DNA from: Bog-375 sp049698695
Lineage (GTDB): Bacteria; Acidobacteriota; Terriglobia; Bryobacterales; Bryobacteraceae
DNA: 64,000 bases
Assembly: GCA_049698695.1 (NCBI GenBank)
Contig: JBAVYH010000094.1
Coordinates: 1 to 64,000, forward strand
Reading direction: 5' to 3'
The notes below the pieces were generated by a model. It made no database searches. It worked only from the letters and a program-made list of their open reading frames with translations, and had not been told where the DNA came from. The position numbers and the translations under genes were made by a program. Of the stretch, positions 1-7,930 are shown in pieces (position 1 is the stretch's first letter; each line of letters begins with the position of its first letter).

Positions 1-793
1 GGTTTCCACCCACCTCGCGCAATTGAAACAGGCCGGCCTGGTGGCCGACCGCCGCACCGGCAAGAACGCGTTCTACCGTCTCAATGCGCCCGCCGGCCTG
101 GCGGCCATCCTGCGCCAGGCCGCGGCCGAGGTGCCCGAAGCCACCCAGGACCGCGCCGCCCTGCGCCTGGTGCTGCGCCGGCGGCAGGACAAGATGCGCC
201 GTTACTTCGACGAGCTGGCGGGCAAATTCGGCCGCCAGTACGTGCCCGGCCGGTCGTGGAAGGGAATCGCCGAAGCGCTCCTCAGCCTGATGCCGCCGCT
301 GGTCATCGCCGACCTGGGAGCGGGCGAAGGCACCATTGCCCAGCTTCTGGCGCAGCGCGCGCGGCGCGTGATCGCCATCGACAACGCTCCGAAAATGGTG
401 AAGTTCGGCGCCGCCCTGGCGCGCCGGAACGGCATCGCCAACCTGGAATACCGCCTGGGCGACTTGGAAGACGTGCCCATCCGCAGCGGCACGGTCGATG
501 TGGCCTTTCTCAGCCAGGCGCTGCACCACGCGGCGCACCCGCAGCGCGCCGTCGCGGAAGCGTGGCGGATCCTGAAGCCGGGCGGCCGTGCCGCCATCCT
601 CGACTTGAACCGCCATCATTTTGAGGGAGCCCGCGAAATGTACGCGGACCTATGGCTCGGATTCGCCGAGTTCGACCTCGAACGCTTCCTCAAACACGCC
701 GGCTTCCGCAACGTGGAAACCGCCATAGTTCATCGCGAGACCGAAGCCCCGTATCTCGAAAGCATCCTGGCTACGGGAGAAAAGCCGACGTGA
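1..793 (+). CDS. ArsR-type regulator fused to a SAM-dependent methyltransferase (5' end cut)
   Basis: The open frame runs off the left edge: codons from base 2 read VSTHLAQLKQAGLV, the recognition helix of an ArsR winged helix, followed by the wing (DRRTGKNAFYRL). A linker leads into a class I methyltransferase with motif I ADLGAGEGT about 100 residues into the visible part, the acidic residue of motif II (VIAIDNAP) and a LKPGG post-motif. The fusion suggests a DNA-binding regulator that senses SAM or SAH or methylates a small ligand; the target is unknown. The TTG at base 23 is not a real start because homology continues upstream. It ends just before a perfect hairpin and faces the next gene convergently. 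The domain call is secure, the role is not. Confidence 0.85.
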   Translation, partial: VSTHLAQLKQAGLVADRRTGKNAFYRLNAPAGLAAILRQAAAEVPEATQDRAALRLVLRRRQDKMRRYFDELAGKFGRQYVPGRSWKGIAEALLSLMPPLVIADLGAGEGTIAQLLAQRARRVIAIDNAPKMVKFGAALARRNGIANLEYRLGDLEDVPIRSGTVDVAFLSQALHHAAHPQRAVAEAWRILKPGGRAAILDLNRHHFEGAREMYADLWLGFAEFDLERFLKHAGFRNVETAIVHRETEAPYLESILATGEKPT

Positions 794-825
794 GGTGGGG
801 CACGTTTCTTGAAGCGTGCCCCACC
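794..825. repeat. Perfect 11-bp hairpin between convergent genes
   Basis: GGTGGGGCACG at 794-804 pairs exactly with CGTGCCCCACC at 815-825 around a 10-base loop. It begins one base after the stop of the methyltransferase gene and lies before the 3' end of the opposing gene. No T tract follows, so it may be a bidirectional hairpin terminator or one of the dispersed palindromes seen elsewhere in the window. Confidence 0.7.
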
Positions 826-841
826 ACATGACTTTCGGTCC

Positions 842-1609
842 CTACTGTGCCTGCGGGGCGCCCATGCGCATGCCGCGGCCTTTGCTCACGGTGTAGTCCG
901 CCGGAGTCTGGAACAGGGAAGCGTCCGGCTCGGAGCGGGTGATGTTGGTGAGCTGCGTCACCGTTGTGCCGAAGCGCGGGTCGCTGGTCTTGACCATCAC
1001 CGGCACCTGCAGATCGCTCGAAACCCAGGTTTCCCGCATGACTTGAATCGGCTGGGCGTTGCCCATCGCTCCGGCCGGAATGGTGCGCGTAATGCGCGTC
1101 CCGGTCGCCGTCATACCGTTCACCGTCTGCGTACCAAGGTCTTCCTTCACCACGTTGGCCGAATTCGCGCCAAAGCGCCGGCCACCAGCGGTCCGCGCGC
1201 TCGGCCCGCCGGCCGGGGGCTGCCGCATCGCCATTTCGGAAGCGGTCTTGGTCTGCGGATTTAGTCTCCGCACCACCTGGGCCACCGGATCGGAAATGGT
1301 CACCATGGTCCGGCTGTCCTTGCCGCTACCGCCGCTCCAGGTAATCTCTTCGCGCACCCGTCCCTGGCCGTCACGGAACAGGTTGGTCTGTTCCTGCTGC
1401 TGGATCACGTTGCCGTTGGCCAACGTTTGCTGGTGCGTCGTCACTGCGACGGCCGAAAACGGCGCACCAGTCACCGTGGCGCCGCGCAGCAGGCTTCTGG
1501 CTCCAGCCATCTCCATACCAGGCCCGCCAAATCCCATCCGGCCGCCACGCGGCCCCTGGGCCAGCAACGCACCGCCGGCCAGCAGCGCGATTACAACCGC
1601 TTTTCTCAT
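842..1609 (-). CDS. Secreted hypothetical protein
   Basis: A 255-residue protein beginning MRKAVVIALLAGGALLAQ, a clear Sec signal peptide. The frame stays open upstream to 1951, but the signal peptide fixes the start at 1609. The mature part is rich in Gly, Arg, Thr and Val and has a glycine/methionine-rich segment just after cleavage (GPRGGRMGFGGPGMEM) and a similar end (GRGMRMGAPQAQ). No catalytic motif or known family was recognised. The middle (TIPAGAMGNAQPIQVMRETWVSSDLQVPVMVKT is one continuous beta-rich stretch by eye, cited here only in part) suggests a periplasmic beta-strand fold. It is convergent with the upstream regulator and separated from thiC by a repeat-rich spacer. Confidence 0.65.
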   Translation of the reverse strand: MRKAVVIALLAGGALLAQGPRGGRMGFGGPGMEMAGARSLLRGATVTGAPFSAVAVTTHQQTLANGNVIQQQEQTNLFRDGQGRVREEITWSGGSGKDSRTMVTISDPVAQVVRRLNPQTKTASEMAMRQPPAGGPSARTAGGRRFGANSANVVKEDLGTQTVNGMTATGTRITRTIPAGAMGNAQPIQVMRETWVSSDLQVPVMVKTSDPRFGTTVTQLTNITRSEPDASLFQTPADYTVSKGRGMRMGAPQAQ

Positions 1610-1678
1610 CTGTTTTCCAAACCTCCGCTCAATAGAGAATTGCATGGAAACGGCGGAAAGTTCCAAACAAGCCGCGTA

Positions 1679-1814
1679 GCGCCGGCTGTCCAGCCAGCAG
1701 AGCCGAGAGTTATCCCGGCTTTTCCCGGCCGCGTCCCCATGCGAAGGCTTGGCCGAGCTCCCGGGGAAGAAGAGTCGAGACGAGTCTCGACTCAGCCGGC
1801 TCGACAGCCGGCGC
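1679..1814. repeat. Nested inverted-repeat element between secreted protein gene and thiC
   Basis: Outer arms GCGCCGGCTGTC (1679-1690) and GACAGCCGGCGC (1803-1814) are perfect complements. Inside are a second perfect hairpin, GAGTCGAGAC (1772-1781) with GTCTCGACTC (1784-1793), and a 56-base segment (1681-1736) that recurs with differences at 44046-44102. No coding frame with credible composition lies here. Confidence 0.7.
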
Positions 1815-1824
1815 CACGATTCCC

Positions 1825-3219
1825 CTAATCTTCGCCAGCGATCTTCACCAGGCTTTCGCCGGGCTGGCCGTTCAGTACCGTGTCGGCGTCTTCGGCGGTG
1901 AAGGATTCCACTTTCGCCGAAATGTTCATCGAGCAGAACTTGGGCCCGCACATGGAACAGAAGTGCGCATCCTTGAAACCTTCTTCGGGCAGCGTTTCGT
2001 CGTGCATGGCGCGGGCGGTTTCCGGGTCGAGCGAAAGCTCGAACTGGCGGTTCCAGTCGAAACGGTAGCGGGCGCGGGAAAGTTCGTCGTCGCGATCGCG
2101 CACGCCGGGACGCTTGCGCGCCACATCGGCGGCGTGGGCGGCGATCTTATAGGCGATGATGCCGGCCTTGACGTCCTCGCGGTTGGGCAGCCCCAGGTGT
2201 TCCTTCGGCGTGACGTAGCACAGCATGGAGGCCCCATACCAGCCGATCATCGCGGCGCCGATGGCCGAAGTGATGTGGTCGTAGCCGGGAGCGATATCGG
2301 TGACCAGCGGGCCCAGCGTGTAGAAGGGCGCTTCGTAGCAGAGCTCGTTTTCCTTCTGCACCTGCAGCTCGATCTGGTCCATCGGGATGTGGCCGGGCCC
2401 CTCGATCATCACCTGCACGTCGAACTCCCAGGCTTTCTTGGTCAGCTCGCCCAGGGTCTCTAGCTCCGCGAACTGCGCTTCGTCGCTGGCATCGGCCACG
2501 CTGCCGGGACGGAGGCCATCGCCCAGCGAAAAGCTCACGTCGTGCTTCTGAAAAATGCGGCAGATGTCCTCGAAGCATTCATACAGAAAATTCTGCTTAT
2601 GGTTCTTGACCATCCACTCCGCCAGGATGGAGCCGCCGCGGCTGACGATGCCGGTGACGCGCCGCGTGGTGAGCGGAATGTGCTGCACCAGCACCCCGGC
2701 ATGAATAGTCATGTAGTCCACGCCCTGCTCGGCCTGTTCCTCGACGACGTCCAGCATCACGCGCGCGGTCAGATCCTCCACGCGGCGCACGCGCGACAGC
2801 GCTTCGTAGATGGGCACGGTGCCGATGGGCACCGGCGAAGCGCCGATGATGGCTTTGCGAATGGCGGGGATGTCGCCGCCGGTGGAAAGATCCATCACCG
2901 TGTCGGCACCGTATTTCACCGAGTAGCGCAGCTTTTCCAGTTCGCCCTCGACGTCCGAAAGCACCGACGAGTTGCCGATATTGGCGTTGATCTTGCACTT
3001 CGAGGCGATCCCGATGGCCATCGGCTCTAGGTTGGGGTGGTGGATGTTGGCGGGAATAATCAGGCGTCCGCGCGCCACCTCGGAGCGCACCAGCTCAGGC
3101 GGCAGGCTTTCGCGCTGCGCCACATAGTGCATCTCTTCGGTGATCGCGCCCTGGCGCGCATAGTGCAATTGCGTGCGGATCTTGTCGTTCGTACGTTTGG
3201 CTACCCAGTCACTGCGCAT
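1825..3219 (-). CDS. thiC: Phosphomethylpyrimidine synthase ThiC
   Basis: Radical-SAM enzyme converting aminoimidazole ribotide (AIR) to HMP-phosphate, the pyrimidine half of thiamine. The C-terminal cluster motif CSMCGPKFC (CxxCxxxxC) and the ThiC signatures GNSSVLSDVEGELEKL, MDLSTGGDIP and EGPGHIPMDQI are all present; 464 residues is a normal short-form length. ATG at 3219 is chosen because the minus strand reads AGGAGG about 6 bases before it; the frame continues to 3255 without better support. A small lysine-rich gene precedes it by 100 bases. The opposing upstream gene purF starts the purine route that makes AIR. No TPP riboswitch core could be found in the leader. Confidence 0.97.
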   Translation of the reverse strand: MRSDWVAKRTNDKIRTQLHYARQGAITEEMHYVAQRESLPPELVRSEVARGRLIIPANIHHPNLEPMAIGIASKCKINANIGNSSVLSDVEGELEKLRYSVKYGADTVMDLSTGGDIPAIRKAIIGASPVPIGTVPIYEALSRVRRVEDLTARVMLDVVEEQAEQGVDYMTIHAGVLVQHIPLTTRRVTGIVSRGGSILAEWMVKNHKQNFLYECFEDICRIFQKHDVSFSLGDGLRPGSVADASDEAQFAELETLGELTKKAWEFDVQVMIEGPGHIPMDQIELQVQKENELCYEAPFYTLGPLVTDIAPGYDHITSAIGAAMIGWYGASMLCYVTPKEHLGLPNREDVKAGIIAYKIAAHAADVARKRPGVRDRDDELSRARYRFDWNRQFELSLDPETARAMHDETLPEEGFKDAHFCSMCGPKFCSMNISAKVESFTAEDADTVLNGQPGESLVKIAGED

Positions 3220-3318
3220 CGAAGCCTCCTCTGAATCCGCGGACGCGGCCGGCACGCCTTGTGAAAGGCGCGGCCAGGGGCGCCCGCGGTCTACCGGCGG
3301 GTCGGGCCCGCGCCGGGA

Positions 3319-3375
3319 TTATTTCTTCTTCTTCGGCTTCTTGACTTCCTTCTTAGGGCTCTTGTCTTTGGCCAT
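3319..3375 (-). CDS. 18-residue lysine-rich peptide, putative
   Basis: The frame reads MAKDKSPKKEVKKPKKKK then TAA, with 10 lysines. It is preceded by a strong ribosome binding site (GGGAGGAT, 4 bases before ATG) and a perfect TATAAT on the minus strand at 3397-3402, giving a leader of about 15-20 bases. It is in the same orientation as thiC, 100 bases upstream of it, so both may share a transcript. The sequence resembles short basic peptides annotated as hypothetical in acidobacteria, from memory and unchecked. It might bind nucleic acid or act as a leader peptide. The translation signals are good; the function is unknown. Confidence 0.55.
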   Translation of the reverse strand: MAKDKSPKKEVKKPKKKK

Positions 3376-3396
3376 TGATCCTCCCTTATGACTGAG

Positions 3397-3402
3397 ATTA
3401 TA
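3397..3402 (-). promoter_or_regulatory. -10 box for the small peptide gene/thiC
   Basis: The minus strand reads TATAAT at 3402-3397, followed at normal distance by a short leader, GGGAGG and ATG at 3375. The -35 region 17 bases upstream is poor, so activation or an extended element may be needed. Confidence 0.45.
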
Positions 3403-3437
3403 ACCGTTATGGCGGCGCGCGCAGCGAAAATGAGGCA

Positions 3438-3465
3438 TCGAAATCAAGCCAAGCTGCTCTACAAT
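3438..3465 (+). promoter_or_regulatory. Candidate purF promoter
   Basis: TCGAAA (3438-3443), 16 bases, then TACAAT (3460-3465) upstream of purF. The -10 matches five of six consensus bases, the -35 four of six. It would give a leader of roughly 70 bases before ATG 3541. No PurR site was recognised. Confidence 0.35.
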
Positions 3466-3540
3466 AGAGGTATCGACAGGGCCGACAGTTTGAACCGCTC
3501 AGGCCGCGGCGCCCGCTTGGGGCGTCGCTGCTCCATTCGC

Positions 3541-4956
3541 ATGCCGGATAAATTTCACGAAGAGTGTGGCGTGGTCGCCATTTACGGCCACCCGGAAGCT
3601 GCCAAGCTTGCCTACCTGGGGCTCTATGCGTTGCAGCACCGGGGACAGGAATCGGCCGGCATCTGCACTTCCGACGGCAACCACATCTACACGCGCAAGG
3701 CGATGGGCCATGTGGCGGATATTTTCACCAAACCGGTGCTGGCCACGCTGCCGGGCGAGCTGGCCATCGGCCACACTCGGTATTCCACGGCCGGCGACAC
3801 GGTATTGCTGAACGCGCAGCCGTTTTCGGTTTCGTGCAACAAGGGGCTGCTGGCGGTGGCCCACAACGGCAACATCACCAATACGGCGGAGCTGCGCGCG
3901 GAGCTCGGCCGGCTGGGATCCGTGTTCCAGGCCTCGAGCGACACCGAGCTGGTGCTGCACCTGGTGGCGCACTCTTCGGAGCGCGCCCTGGACGGAGCGC
4001 TGCGGGAAGCGCTGCTGCAAGTGGAAGGCGCTTTCTCGCTGGTGTTTCTGGCCCAGGACCGCATCCTGGTGGCGCGAGACCCGCACGGCTTCCGCCCGCT
4101 GGCGGTGGGCGAAATGGAAGTTTCCGGCGGGCGCAAGTGCTACGTGTTCGCTTCCGAGACCTGCGCGTTCGACCTGATCGGCGCGGTGTACCTGCACGAC
4201 GTGGAACCGGGCGAGATGGTGATGGTGGGCCCGGAAGGAATGACGCGCGAGCGCTACGCCCCGGAGCAGCAGCGCGCGCAGTGCGTGTTCGAGCACGTCT
4301 ACTTCGCGCGGCCGGATTCGATGGTGTTCGGGCGCTCGGTGGAAGAATCGCGGGAAAACCTGGGGCGCCGGCTGGCGCGGGAATGCCCGGCGGATGCCGA
4401 CCTGGTGGTGCCGGTGCCGGATTCGGGCGTGGCGGCGGCCATCGGCTATAGCGCCGAATCGGGACTGCCGTTCCGCCAGGCTCTCATTCGCAATCATTAT
4501 GTTGGGCGCACGTTCATCGAACCCTCCCAGGCCATACGCGATTTCGGTGTTAAGCTCAAGCTCAACCCGGTGCGCTATTTGCTGAAGGACCAGCGCGTGG
4601 TGCTGGTGGACGATTCCATCGTGCGCGGCACCACCAGCCGCAAAATTGTGCGCATGGTGCGGCAGGCGGGTGCGCGCGAGGTTCACCTGCGAATCTCCTG
4701 CCCGCCGACTATTTCGCCGTGTTTCTACGGTGTCGACACGCCGAACCGCGCCGAGCTGATCGGCTCCAGCCACAGCGTGGAAGAAATCCGCCGTTTCGTG
4801 GACGCGGACACGCTGGGGTATCTTTCCATCGCGTCGCTGCGTAAGGCGGTGGACGACGATGAGCGGCACGAGTACTGCTACGCCTGCTACACCGGCGACT
4901 ATCCGACCGAGCTGGTCAACATCGAAGGTCTCATTGCCGGCAGCCAGAAGCGCTAA
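3541..4956 (+). CDS. purF: Amidophosphoribosyltransferase PurF
   Basis: First committed enzyme of purine synthesis: PRPP plus glutamine gives phosphoribosylamine. The Ntn-hydrolase nucleophile is the Cys in MPDKFHEECGVV, so an eight-residue propeptide must be removed, as in Bacillus-type enzymes. The PRPP loop VVLVDDSIVRGTTS is intact. Cysteines in SETCAF, ISCPP and CYACYTG match the oxygen-sensitive [4Fe-4S] class rather than the cluster-free E. coli class. ATG 3541 is chosen because it gives the correct short propeptide; the frame is open to 3388. Length 471. It is divergent from thiC, which uses a downstream intermediate of the same pathway. Confidence 0.96.
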   Translation: MPDKFHEECGVVAIYGHPEAAKLAYLGLYALQHRGQESAGICTSDGNHIYTRKAMGHVADIFTKPVLATLPGELAIGHTRYSTAGDTVLLNAQPFSVSCNKGLLAVAHNGNITNTAELRAELGRLGSVFQASSDTELVLHLVAHSSERALDGALREALLQVEGAFSLVFLAQDRILVARDPHGFRPLAVGEMEVSGGRKCYVFASETCAFDLIGAVYLHDVEPGEMVMVGPEGMTRERYAPEQQRAQCVFEHVYFARPDSMVFGRSVEESRENLGRRLARECPADADLVVPVPDSGVAAAIGYSAESGLPFRQALIRNHYVGRTFIEPSQAIRDFGVKLKLNPVRYLLKDQRVVLVDDSIVRGTTSRKIVRMVRQAGAREVHLRISCPPTISPCFYGVDTPNRAELIGSSHSVEEIRRFVDADTLGYLSIASLRKAVDDDERHEYCYACYTGDYPTELVNIEGLIAGSQKR

Positions 4957-5046
4957 GCTGATGGTGGCACAGGCCCTCGACCTGCGGATCAGCCCCTGAC
5001 TTCCCGAGCGCGTGGGGATATGATGAGTTCTGTATTGATGAGTGGG

Positions 5047-5225
5047 GTATCAGGGCATGGCTTTAGCCGTGCCGCAGGCGCAGTAAGAAACCGGGCTTTT
5101 TAGCCCCTGTGTGATCGCCACAACTTCGCCCATTGTCTTGTGTACTCGGTATGAAAGAAAGCGGCAGAGGCTAAAGCCCCTTAAGGGCCGCATTTTGCGG
5201 CACGGCTTAAGCTGTGCCCTGATAC
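5047..5225. repeat. BIME-like pair of two-hairpin repeats in opposite orientation
   Basis: This fills the 360-base gap between purF and hutH. A 64-base unit starts GTATCAGGGC at 5047, forms a hairpin (GGCATGGCT/AGCCGTGCC) and a second hairpin (GGGCT/AGCCC at 5093-5106). An inverted copy occupies 5162-5225; the outer 30-base arms 5047-5076 and 5196-5225 pair with few mismatches. A third copy lies at 36963-37026. No gene, tRNA or clear promoter was seen in the rest of the gap. Confidence 0.8.
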
Positions 5226-5316
5226 AAGACGACAATCTTGTGTTGGCGAGGTGCCGCGCTTCGAAACGCTTGTATGTGGAAGCTCCAGTGAAGGGCCCCC
5301 GGCCTGTGCACTTTCC

Positions 5317-6816
5317 ATGCCTCTCTCTCTCGACGGAAACTCGCTGACCATCGCCGAAGCGTGCGGCGCGGCGCGGGCGCGCACAGCGGATGTGTCTCTT
5401 GCGCCGGCGGCGCGCGCTGCCATGGAGCGCTCCCGCGCCGTCGTTGACCGCCTGGCGGCCGGCGATGAACCCATCTACGCGGTGAATACCGGCGTTGGCC
5501 TGCTGGCCGGCGTGCGCATTCCGCGCGAACAGTTGGACCAGTTGCAGCGCAACGTGGTGCGCTCTCACGCGGCCGGCGTGGGCGAGCCGCTGGCGCGCGA
5601 AGTGGTGCGCGCCATGATGCTGATCCGCGCCAACGTTCTGGCGAAGGGACTCTCCGGCATTCGCCCGCTGATCGCCGAACGCCTTTGCGACATGCTGGGC
5701 CGCGGCGTCACCCCGGTGGTGCCTTCGCAGGGCAGCGTGGGTGCATCGGGCGACCTGGCTCCGCTGGCGCACATGGCGCTGGTGCTGATCGGCGAGGGCG
5801 AAGCCGAATTCGAGGGCGCGGTGATGGAGGGCGGCGAAGCGCTGCGGCGCGCCGGCATCCCGCCGGCCGAGCTGCATCCCAAGGAAGGCATCAGCCTGAT
5901 CAACGGAACGCAAGCCATGCTCGCCATTGGCTGCCTGGAGCTGGAAGCGGCGGAAACGCTGGCCAACACCGCGGACGTGGTGGCGGCGTTGACGCTCGAT
6001 GCGCAGCGCGGCACGCCGCGGGCCTTCGACGCGCGCATTCACCAGGCGCGCCCGCAAGCCGGCCAACTGGTGAGCGCGGCGCGGCTAGAACGCTTCTTCG
6101 AAGGCAGCGAGATTCGCGAATCGCACCGCGGCTGCGGCCGCGTGCAGGACGCCTATTCGTTGCGCGCCGTTCCGCAGGTTCACGGCGCGGTGCTGGACGC
6201 GCTGGCCGAAGCACGGCGCGTGTTCGCCATCGAGGTCAACTCGGCCACCGATAATCCGCTGGTGTTCGACTCCGAAATCCTCTCCGGCGGCAATTTTCAC
6301 GGCGAGCCGGTGGCGCTCCAGCTCGATTTTCTGGCCATCGCGCTGGCGGCGCTGGCCGGCATTTCCGAGCGCCGCATCGACCGGCTGGTGAACCCGGCGC
6401 TCAACGAAGGCCTGCCCGCCTTCCTCGCCGGCCACCCTGGCCTGGAATCGGGCCTGATGATGGCGCAGGTCACCGCCGCCGGCCTGGTGGCCGAAATCCG
6501 CGTGCTGGCGAACCCGGCCTCCACCGGCTCCATCACCACCAGCGGCAATAAAGAGGACTTCGTTTCGATGGGGATGACGGCGGCGGTGAAATTGCAGCGT
6601 CTGACTCGCGACGCGCGCTACGTGCTGGCCATCGAAGCGCTGTGCGCGGCGCGGGCGCTGGACCTGCTGGCGCCGCTCAAGACCAGCGCTGCGCTGGAGC
6701 GGGTGCGGGCCCGGATCCGCGCCGTATCGCCGCCGCTCGCTTCCGACCGGCCGCTGTACCGCGACTTGGCCGCGCTCGAAGCGCTGATCGCGGCCGGCGG
6801 CCTTCAACTGGCATAG
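5317..6816 (+). CDS. hutH: Histidine ammonia-lyase
   Basis: Converts histidine to urocanate and ammonia, the first step of histidine breakdown. The autocatalytic MIO prosthetic group forms from Ala143-Ser144-Gly145 in SVGASGDLAPL, the expected position. Other family signatures (YAVNTGVG, NGTQAML, EVNSATDNPL, GNFHGEPVALQLD) are present. Length 499, usual for the family. ATG 5317 puts the MIO at the normal residue number; the frame opens at 5251. No other hut gene is nearby, so the rest of the pathway is elsewhere or the urocanate has another use. Its 3' end overlaps the convergent GNAT gene by 13 bases. Confidence 0.95.
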   Translation: MPLSLDGNSLTIAEACGAARARTADVSLAPAARAAMERSRAVVDRLAAGDEPIYAVNTGVGLLAGVRIPREQLDQLQRNVVRSHAAGVGEPLAREVVRAMMLIRANVLAKGLSGIRPLIAERLCDMLGRGVTPVVPSQGSVGASGDLAPLAHMALVLIGEGEAEFEGAVMEGGEALRRAGIPPAELHPKEGISLINGTQAMLAIGCLELEAAETLANTADVVAALTLDAQRGTPRAFDARIHQARPQAGQLVSAARLERFFEGSEIRESHRGCGRVQDAYSLRAVPQVHGAVLDALAEARRVFAIEVNSATDNPLVFDSEILSGGNFHGEPVALQLDFLAIALAALAGISERRIDRLVNPALNEGLPAFLAGHPGLESGLMMAQVTAAGLVAEIRVLANPASTGSITTSGNKEDFVSMGMTAAVKLQRLTRDARYVLAIEALCAARALDLLAPLKTSAALERVRARIRAVSPPLASDRPLYRDLAALEALIAAGGLQLA

Positions 6817-7580
6817 ACGCTGAAACGGGCCACCGTGCGGAAGCCCATCTGTTCATAGAGGTGCAACCCGGCTTCGGTGGATTGCAGCACCACGGGCCGC
6901 GACGGGCGCTCGCGTTCGGCCTCCTCGAGCGCATGGCGCATCACGGCCTCGCCATAGCCGCGGCGCCGGTACTCGGGCAGCGTGGCCACGTTGTACACGC
7001 CGATGGTATTGCCGCAGGCGACGGTGGCCGCGGTCGAGACCGGCAGGCCGTCCACATAGCCGACATATCCCGCGAAACGGTCCCACACGGAATCCTGGTC
7101 GAACACTTCATTGAACCAGGCGATGGGAACGTGGAAGCAGACCGAGCCGATGCCGCGGAAGTCGTCGCCGGTGCGGGAGTCGCGCACGCGGCGAATTTCG
7201 ATCTCCGGCATTTGCCGAGTGGGTGGTTTGAGGCTCTCAACCACCATGCCGGGCAGCTCGACGGTGCGACGCAGACCGTGCTTCTCGAAGACTTGCCGCA
7301 GGTGGCGGTGCGCCTTGGCGGCCAGCCAGTCCTCACACACCCAAAACGACCACTCCAGGCCGCGAGTGTTGAATTGCAGCGAGCACATCAGAATGCAGCG
7401 CGACAGGTCAGCTTCGGTCGGCACCGGCGCCGAGAGGAACGCCGCGTTGAACATCTGGAATGCCACGCCTGCCGACGCGATGCTTACGCCGGGCAATTCG
7501 CGCACCTCGCCCGCCACGCGGCTGGCCGCGATGATGCGGAACGATTCCCGCAGGTTTTCCGCCACAGCCTCAAAGTTCAC
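6804..7580 (-). CDS. GNAT family N-acetyltransferase
   Basis: A 258-residue protein whose C-terminal half is a GNAT fold: the acetyl-CoA loop lies in VATLPEYRRRGYGEAV (R/Q-x-x-G-x-G/A type) followed by an amphipathic helix and the LYEQMGF motif typical of the final strand. The N-terminal 120 residues are unusual, possibly a second, degenerate GNAT-like lobe. The substrate is unknown. It is convergent with hutH (13-base overlap) and divergent from ald across 350 bases. Confidence 0.8.
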   Translation of the reverse strand: MNFEAVAENLRESFRIIAASRVAGEVRELPGVSIASAGVAFQMFNAAFLSAPVPTEADLSRCILMCSLQFNTRGLEWSFWVCEDWLAAKAHRHLRQVFEKHGLRRTVELPGMVVESLKPPTRQMPEIEIRRVRDSRTGDDFRGIGSVCFHVPIAWFNEVFDQDSVWDRFAGYVGYVDGLPVSTAATVACGNTIGVYNVATLPEYRRRGYGEAVMRHALEEAERERPSRPVVLQSTEAGLHLYEQMGFRTVARFSVYAS

Positions 7581-7930
7581 AAGGTTCAGTATCGCGCAGA
7601 TCGCTTGCGCGGCAAGCAGCGCCGCGGGTCAGACGCCCTCGCCCGGCCCCCGCCGCTACTCCAGCCGCGCAGCCAGCGGGCGCGCTTCCAGGTCCGCCTG
7701 CTTCTGCGGAAGACCGGCGACATTTCGTGGTTCGCAGTATAGCGTCCTTTGTGTTCTACTTGAATTTCGAGCCGCCGATCAGCGCCGATAAGATTCCTCG
7801 TTGGGCCTTGTTTTTTGGGCCGTGTTCCTCGGCGTGCCTGTGCGGCTGTAATTCCTTCACGGCTGCGTCGCACACTAAGCCTGACGCACGCCCCACCATG
7901 TCGTGGTGTTACTCTGAATCGGAGGCGTTC
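7581..7930. other. 350-base divergent intergenic region
   Basis: Must hold promoters for the GNAT gene and ald. The only recognisable element is 7769-7799, a partial copy (GAGCCGC..GATCAGCGCCGATAAGATTC) of the repeat at 60553-60636. A strong ald ribosome site (GGAGG, 7921-7925) closes the region. No RNA gene or credible small frame was seen. Confidence 0.5.

Noticed and set aside
3388..3420. CTGAGA text suggesting a TPP riboswitch core
   Set aside because: It is on the strand of purF rather than thiC and lacks the other conserved parts and the stem arrangement.
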